Shown here: positions 61,001 to 64,000 of the stretch, in pieces
Position numbering within the stretch: position 1 is the first letter of the stretch
How the letters are laid out: the number at the start of each line of letters is the position of its first letter
Assembly: GCA_963755705.1 (NCBI GenBank)
Contig: CAVWKW010000001.1
Location: forward strand, 372,001-436,000
DNA: 64,000 bases
Direction of reading: 5' to 3'
Origin: JBARDN01 sp963755705
Lineage (GTDB): Bacteria; Desulfobacterota; Binatia; Binatales; Binataceae
Notes under the pieces: model-generated
What the model was told of the DNA's origin: nothing
What the model saw: only the letters and a program-made list of their open reading frames with translations
The model's database searches: none
Translations under genes and position numbers: made by a program

Positions 61001-61897
61001 TCACACGATGAAATCCATGCCGTCGTCCGCTACTTCCCATCCTGCTCTTTCGATCTCGCGGCGCTCCGGCGAAGCTTCGTCCAGAATGGGGTTGGTATTG
61101 TTGACATGGATGTAGATCTTTCTAATCGACAGGTGGCTGAGCCTCGCGAGACTTCCGTCCGGTCCTGAAATAGGGATATGTCCCATGGCGGATGCGGTCC
61201 GCGTACCGACACCGCGAAGCTCCAGTTCATCTTCCGACCAGAAGCTGCCGTCGAACAAAATACAATCGCATTTGGCGGCGATATCGAGAAATCGGTCGTC
61301 GATTTGCCTGATCGCTGGAACATGGAGGATTGACGAATTGGCGCATGAATCGATGACTCTGTACGCGACGACGGCTCCGTCATAGCTTGCCGGTGGTTTC
61401 ACGTAAGTCGGAACTTTGCCATTCACGAACATTGCCTCGAAGCCGAGGCCGCATCCGATGGTTTCGGGGTTGCGATCTTCGACTATGTTCGATCGGAACT
61501 TTTCCGGCCCAATCAACGCTCCAAAAGCGGGGTTCAACGCGAAGACCCAATCGAAAACCTGTTGAGAGCAGTACAGCCGAAGTGGCGGTGCCTCTCGCAG
61601 AGAAAGCAGGCCGCTCACGTGGTCAAGCTCCGCGTCGGAAAGCAGAACCGAGTCGATCGCCGATCCTCTCATGAGGCGGTTCGGCAACAGCTCGGGAAAT
61701 GACAAAATTTGCGCGCGAAGATCGGGACTCGCATTAAGCAGAGCCCATCGCGAGGGTTCCGCGCTTACGATTACCGAGCACTGGGTCCGCGGTTTTGCCC
61801 GAAGCGTCCCGGTCCTCAGCCCGGCACAGTTGGAACAGTTGCAGTTCCACTGCGGGAAGCCCCCTCCGGCAGCGGAACCGAGGATATGGACCCGCAC
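61001..61897 (-). CDS. pqqB: PQQ biosynthesis protein PqqB
   Basis: This 298-residue metallo-beta-lactamase-fold protein acts as an iron-dependent hydroxylase of the PqqA-derived diamino acid, as known for the family. It has 'HILGSAAGGGFPQWNCNCSNCAGLR' (zinc-binding Cys knuckles), 'LLNASPDLRAQIL', 'VLLSDAELDHVSGLLSLRE', 'CILFDGSFWSEDEL', 'MGHIPISGPDG' and 'IYIHVNNTNPIL'. It starts at a GTG, 12 bases after pqqA. Confidence 0.96.
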   Translation of the reverse strand: MRVHILGSAAGGGFPQWNCNCSNCAGLRTGTLRAKPRTQCSVIVSAEPSRWALLNASPDLRAQILSFPELLPNRLMRGSAIDSVLLSDAELDHVSGLLSLREAPPLRLYCSQQVFDWVFALNPAFGALIGPEKFRSNIVEDRNPETIGCGLGFEAMFVNGKVPTYVKPPASYDGAVVAYRVIDSCANSSILHVPAIRQIDDRFLDIAAKCDCILFDGSFWSEDELELRGVGTRTASAMGHIPISGPDGSLARLSHLSIRKIYIHVNNTNPILDEASPERREIERAGWEVADDGMDFIV

Positions 61898-61909
61898 GAT
61901 GCTCGCGTC

Positions 61910-62062
61910 TTAGGATTCCTGCTTGGTTTCGGGGCTGTTGTCGCGGCTCAACGGCCGACGCGGGATCCGATCCCTGGGATCGTCGGAGAGCGCTGAGCTA
62001 TAGCAGTTAATTTCCGCGTCCATCCGGATTTCGACGAACTCGGGTTTCTTCCAGCCATTCAT
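61910..62062 (-). CDS. pqqA: PQQ precursor peptide PqqA, long form
   Basis: This 50-residue peptide is the substrate from which PQQ is made. The core 'WKKPEFVEIRMDAEINCY' has the required Glu17-x3-Tyr21 pair, which PqqE crosslinks. AGGAG lies 10 bases before the ATG. After the Tyr there are 29 more residues, a charged tail rich in Asp, Arg, Pro and Ser ('SSALSDDPRDRIPRRPLSRD'), whereas common PqqA peptides end a few residues after the Tyr. The tail must be removed, so a protease is needed; none is encoded in the operon. It heads the pqqABCDE operon. Confidence 0.88.
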   Translation of the reverse strand: MNGWKKPEFVEIRMDAEINCYSSALSDDPRDRIPRRPLSRDNSPETKQES

Positions 62063-62467
62063 ATTTTGAAACTCCTGCGATTACTTCGAAGAATTACACG
62101 AAGGGAGTCTTCGAAGACAACCGGTACCAGAATTATGGCGATCCTCGAGCGGTGACGCCAATAGAATTATATACCGGGATATGACGTACGCCGGAGTTCC
62201 CGGCCGACAAGGCTGGACCAGATTGTTCTTCGCGCCGACCATGGAATTCGCGATGGCTAGTATCGTCTGCCTCTGTCCCGTGCCTATTTGATGAGCGAGC
62301 GGATCTCGCGAGAGGCATCGAATGCTGCTAGCCGACCGCGAGATTGTGCAGTAGAGAGCGGTCCCACCTTCAATTCTGGTTAGGCCCGACTCGTGCATGT
62401 TTACGGGAGTGCCGTTCGCGGATGGGACTCACCGATCCGCTCCCGCTGCAGGTGAGAGGACATAGGC
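62063..62467. promoter_or_regulatory. 405-base divergent region between pqqA and the transglutaminase gene
   Basis: This gap must carry the pqq promoter on the minus strand and that of the transglutaminase gene on the plus strand. It contains an AT-richer patch (about 62150-62180, 'AGAATTATATACCGGGATATG') that could include a -10 element. No operator palindrome, riboswitch or supported gene was seen. Confidence 0.35.
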
Positions 62468-63283
62468 ATGCAAATCCGAGTTGGCTACGAGTTGATCTAT
62501 GAATTTCCGCAGCCCACTCCGATGATTCTGAACCTGAAAATCCACTCTTCGCGCGCGGCCGATATCGTGGTTCCCGATTTTATGACCACCGATCCGTCCG
62601 TCCCGATAACCGCTTTTCAGGATCAGTTCGGTAATATGTGCAGTAGAATTGTGGCGCCGAACGGGCGTATCCGAATAGCCAGCACGGGAGTGGTCAGGGA
62701 CAGCGGCAGGCCGGACGAAATTGCGCCGTCGGCCCGGCAGCATCCGGTCGAGGACCTGCCACCGGAGACCTTGGGCTACCTGCTTGGCAGCCGCTATTGT
62801 GAGACGGACCATCTGTCTCCATTCGCATGGGACCTGTTCGATCGGTTTGCGCCGGGATGGGCGCGGGTTCAGGCGATTTGCGATTTTGTCCATCAGCACA
62901 TCTCCTTCGGGTACGAGCACGCCCGGCCCACCAAAACTGCAGCGCAGGTTTTCAAGGATCGCCAGGGTGTTTGCCGTGACTACTCCCATCTCGCGATTGC
63001 ATTTTGCCGCTGCGTGAATATTCCCGCGCGGTATTGCGCAGGCTATTTGGGCGATATCGGTATTCCGCCGCCATATGGTCCGATGGACTTCGCCGGATGG
63101 TTCGAGGCGTATCTGGGAGGGCGATGGTACACATTCGACCCGCGCAATAATATTCCGCGGATCGGGCGGGTGCTGATTGCCCGCGGCCGTGATGCCGCCG
63201 ACGTGGCCATCACCAATACGTTCGGTCCTAATAGATTGGCCAGCTTTAAAGTCTTTACGGACGAGGTAACCGAGGTCAGTTGA
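62468..63283 (+). CDS. Transglutaminase-like cysteine protein
   Basis: This 271-residue protein has an N-terminal beta domain ('IRVGYELIYEFPQPTPMILNL', about 1-125) and a transglutaminase core (about 130-245). The core has the catalytic Cys in 'DRQGVCRDYSHLAIAFCR' and the Asp in 'YTFDPRNNIPRIGRVL'. The third residue, normally His in 'D-F-H-A-W-F-E', reads 'DFAGWFEAY' here, so the usual His is absent at that site. Some relatives also vary here, so loss of activity is not proven. Role unknown; a peptidase or amide-bond function is the family default. It overlaps the next gene by 8 bases, convergent. Confidence 0.78.
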   Translation: MQIRVGYELIYEFPQPTPMILNLKIHSSRAADIVVPDFMTTDPSVPITAFQDQFGNMCSRIVAPNGRIRIASTGVVRDSGRPDEIAPSARQHPVEDLPPETLGYLLGSRYCETDHLSPFAWDLFDRFAPGWARVQAICDFVHQHISFGYEHARPTKTAAQVFKDRQGVCRDYSHLAIAFCRCVNIPARYCAGYLGDIGIPPPYGPMDFAGWFEAYLGGRWYTFDPRNNIPRIGRVLIARGRDAADVAITNTFGPNRLASFKVFTDEVTEVS

Positions 63284-64000
63284 GCTGGTCTTTCGCTCGA
63301 TCAAGAGCGCGCGCCAAGCGTGCCGCCCAAGCTTCCTGGCCAGATTCGTCAGCCAGAAGATCCTGCCGTATTTCGATCTCTACATGAGGAATTGAGCGAC
63401 GTTCGCCATAAATGGGAATGGCGTAGTCGGATTCGTCGCTGACCGAATAGGGTTGATTGTCTCCGACCATGAGGCCGCCCTCGGCGCGAAATTCTGCAAG
63501 CAGAACCCGAGCTAGCCGAGCGTCGCGATTGTACAAAACCCCGACGTGCCAGGGCCGGCTTTCGTCCTTGAATACCGGCGTGAAGCTGTGGACGGTGATC
63601 AGGATCGTCGGCCGTGCCGTTGTCTTGCGGGCGTCCAGCTCGGCCACGATCCGGTCGTGGTAGGGCTGGAAAATCTCGGCCTGACGGGCATTAATCTCCG
63701 TCGAGGCGATCTGTTGGTTACCGGGAATCGGAGTCAATTCGCTGATCGGCGCAATCGAAGACGGCGAGTGCAGCGGACGATTGCAGTCGATCGCCAGCCG
63801 CGAATACGTTTGAACGATCAGGAAAGCATCAAGTGCATTGGAAAGCCTTCTGGCGAGCGCCGCGGCACCGAGATCCCATGCAATGTGACGCCGTAAGTCG
63901 GCGTGGTCAAGCCCTAGAGTCCCCAAGGCCCGTGGCAGAAGATTCCCACCATGGTCGCAGGTGAGAAAATAGGCCGAAGGCCCTTTCTCATTGACGATCT
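63276..64000 (-). CDS. N-formylglutamate amidohydrolase family protein (N-terminus beyond window)
   Basis: The reverse strand is open from the stop at 63276 to the window edge, giving at least 240 residues. The N-terminal visible part 'PSAYFLTCDHGGNLLPRALGTLG' holds the metal-binding 'x-C-x-H-x-G-N' block of the family. Then come 'DLGAAALARRLSNALDAFLIVQTYSRLAIDCNRP', 'ILITVHSFTPVF' and 'VEIEIRQDLL'. Members hydrolyse N-formylglutamate or related amides with a zinc ion. A shorter start at 63926 would cut the metal motif, so I take the frame as running off the window. Neighbour of the transglutaminase-like gene, convergent. Confidence 0.85.
   Translation of the reverse strand, partial: IVNEKGPSAYFLTCDHGGNLLPRALGTLGLDHADLRRHIAWDLGAAALARRLSNALDAFLIVQTYSRLAIDCNRPLHSPSSIAPISELTPIPGNQQIASTEINARQAEIFQPYHDRIVAELDARKTTARPTILITVHSFTPVFKDESRPWHVGVLYNRDARLARVLLAEFRAEGGLMVGDNQPYSVSDESDYAIPIYGERRSIPHVEIEIRQDLLADESGQEAWAARLARALDRAKDQLN

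Noticed and set aside
36757..62062. Idea that the lipopeptide is a lanthanide chelator serving PQQ enzymes
   Set aside because: It rests only on closeness of the two loci; no PQQ dehydrogenase, metal receptor or TonB gene is in the window.
62081..62398. 105-codon minus-strand frame between pqqA and the transglutaminase gene
   Set aside because: No recognisable pattern and no ribosome binding site; the space is expected to hold promoters.
56000..64000. Direct repeat of the tRNA-Ala 3' end as the far attachment site
   Set aside because: No copy of the tRNA 3' sequence was seen by eye in this interval or at the cluster end; the far end may be lost or beyond the window.
1..64000. CRISPR arrays, rRNA genes, intact insertion sequences, riboswitches
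   Set aside because: No regularly spaced repeats, rRNA words, transposase domains or known riboswitch cores were noticed on reading.

Overview
The window is a 64 kb chromosomal segment of a Gram-negative bacterium. Its genes include a LolA-like sorting protein next to a LolCDE-type ABC set, SppA, periplasm-directed lipoproteins and a PQQ operon. Most of the window is GC-rich with strong G/C third positions, densely packed, and often coupled by ATGA stop/start overlaps. The mix of a CaiB/BaiF CoA-transferase, an amidohydrolase of the 'ADSHVxEP' type, PQQ biosynthesis and many small conserved unknowns would fit an uncultivated soil lineage such as Binatota or other Desulfobacterota-like groups. 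That placement is a low-confidence inference; no rRNA is present to test it.

1-30 kb is ordinary chromosome. It holds two GNAT acetyltransferases, a formyltetrahydrofolate-hydrolase-like formyltransferase, an alkaline-phosphatase-superfamily enzyme, an MFS transporter, SppA, a VOC gene broken by an in-frame TAG, a CoA-transferase, a Fur-family regulator, a two-domain universal stress protein and a VapBC-like toxin-antitoxin pair. A tight minus-strand run follows (SIMPL protein, peroxiredoxin, VIT-family transporter, small unknown, oligopeptide-type permeases and binding lipoprotein). Then come ProS, TrpS, endonuclease IV, NAD kinase, RecN and an amidohydrolase. Two copies of a hairpin repeat flank a small gene near 1 kb, and a remnant of a GH18-type chitinase lies at 28 kb.

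30-56.5 kb looks like an island. It starts at a tRNA-Ala(GGC), followed on the opposite strand by a fragment of a phage-type tyrosine integrase, and the DNA after it is visibly AT-richer with different codon choice. It carries a putative export unit (UPF0104/LPG-synthase-like membrane protein, LolA-like protein, two FtsX-type permeases, ATPase), a secreted protein of unknown function, an AurF-like diiron N-oxygenase, and a six-gene assembly line: fatty acyl-AMP ligase, PKS (ACP-KS-AT-DH-KR-ACP), free-standing condensation domain, NRPS (degenerate C-A-T-C-A-T-TE), MbtH-like protein and type II thioesterase. Colinear reading predicts a fatty acid extended by one unsaturated ketide unit and joined to two amino acids, possibly N-oxidised. 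A remnant of a Sfp-type phosphopantetheinyl transferase lies just behind the cluster.

56.5-64 kb returns to the GC-rich background: a BisC/TorA-type molybdoenzyme, a complete pqqABCDE operon on the minus strand with an unusually long PqqA, a transglutaminase-like protein and a partial N-formylglutamate amidohydrolase that runs off the end.
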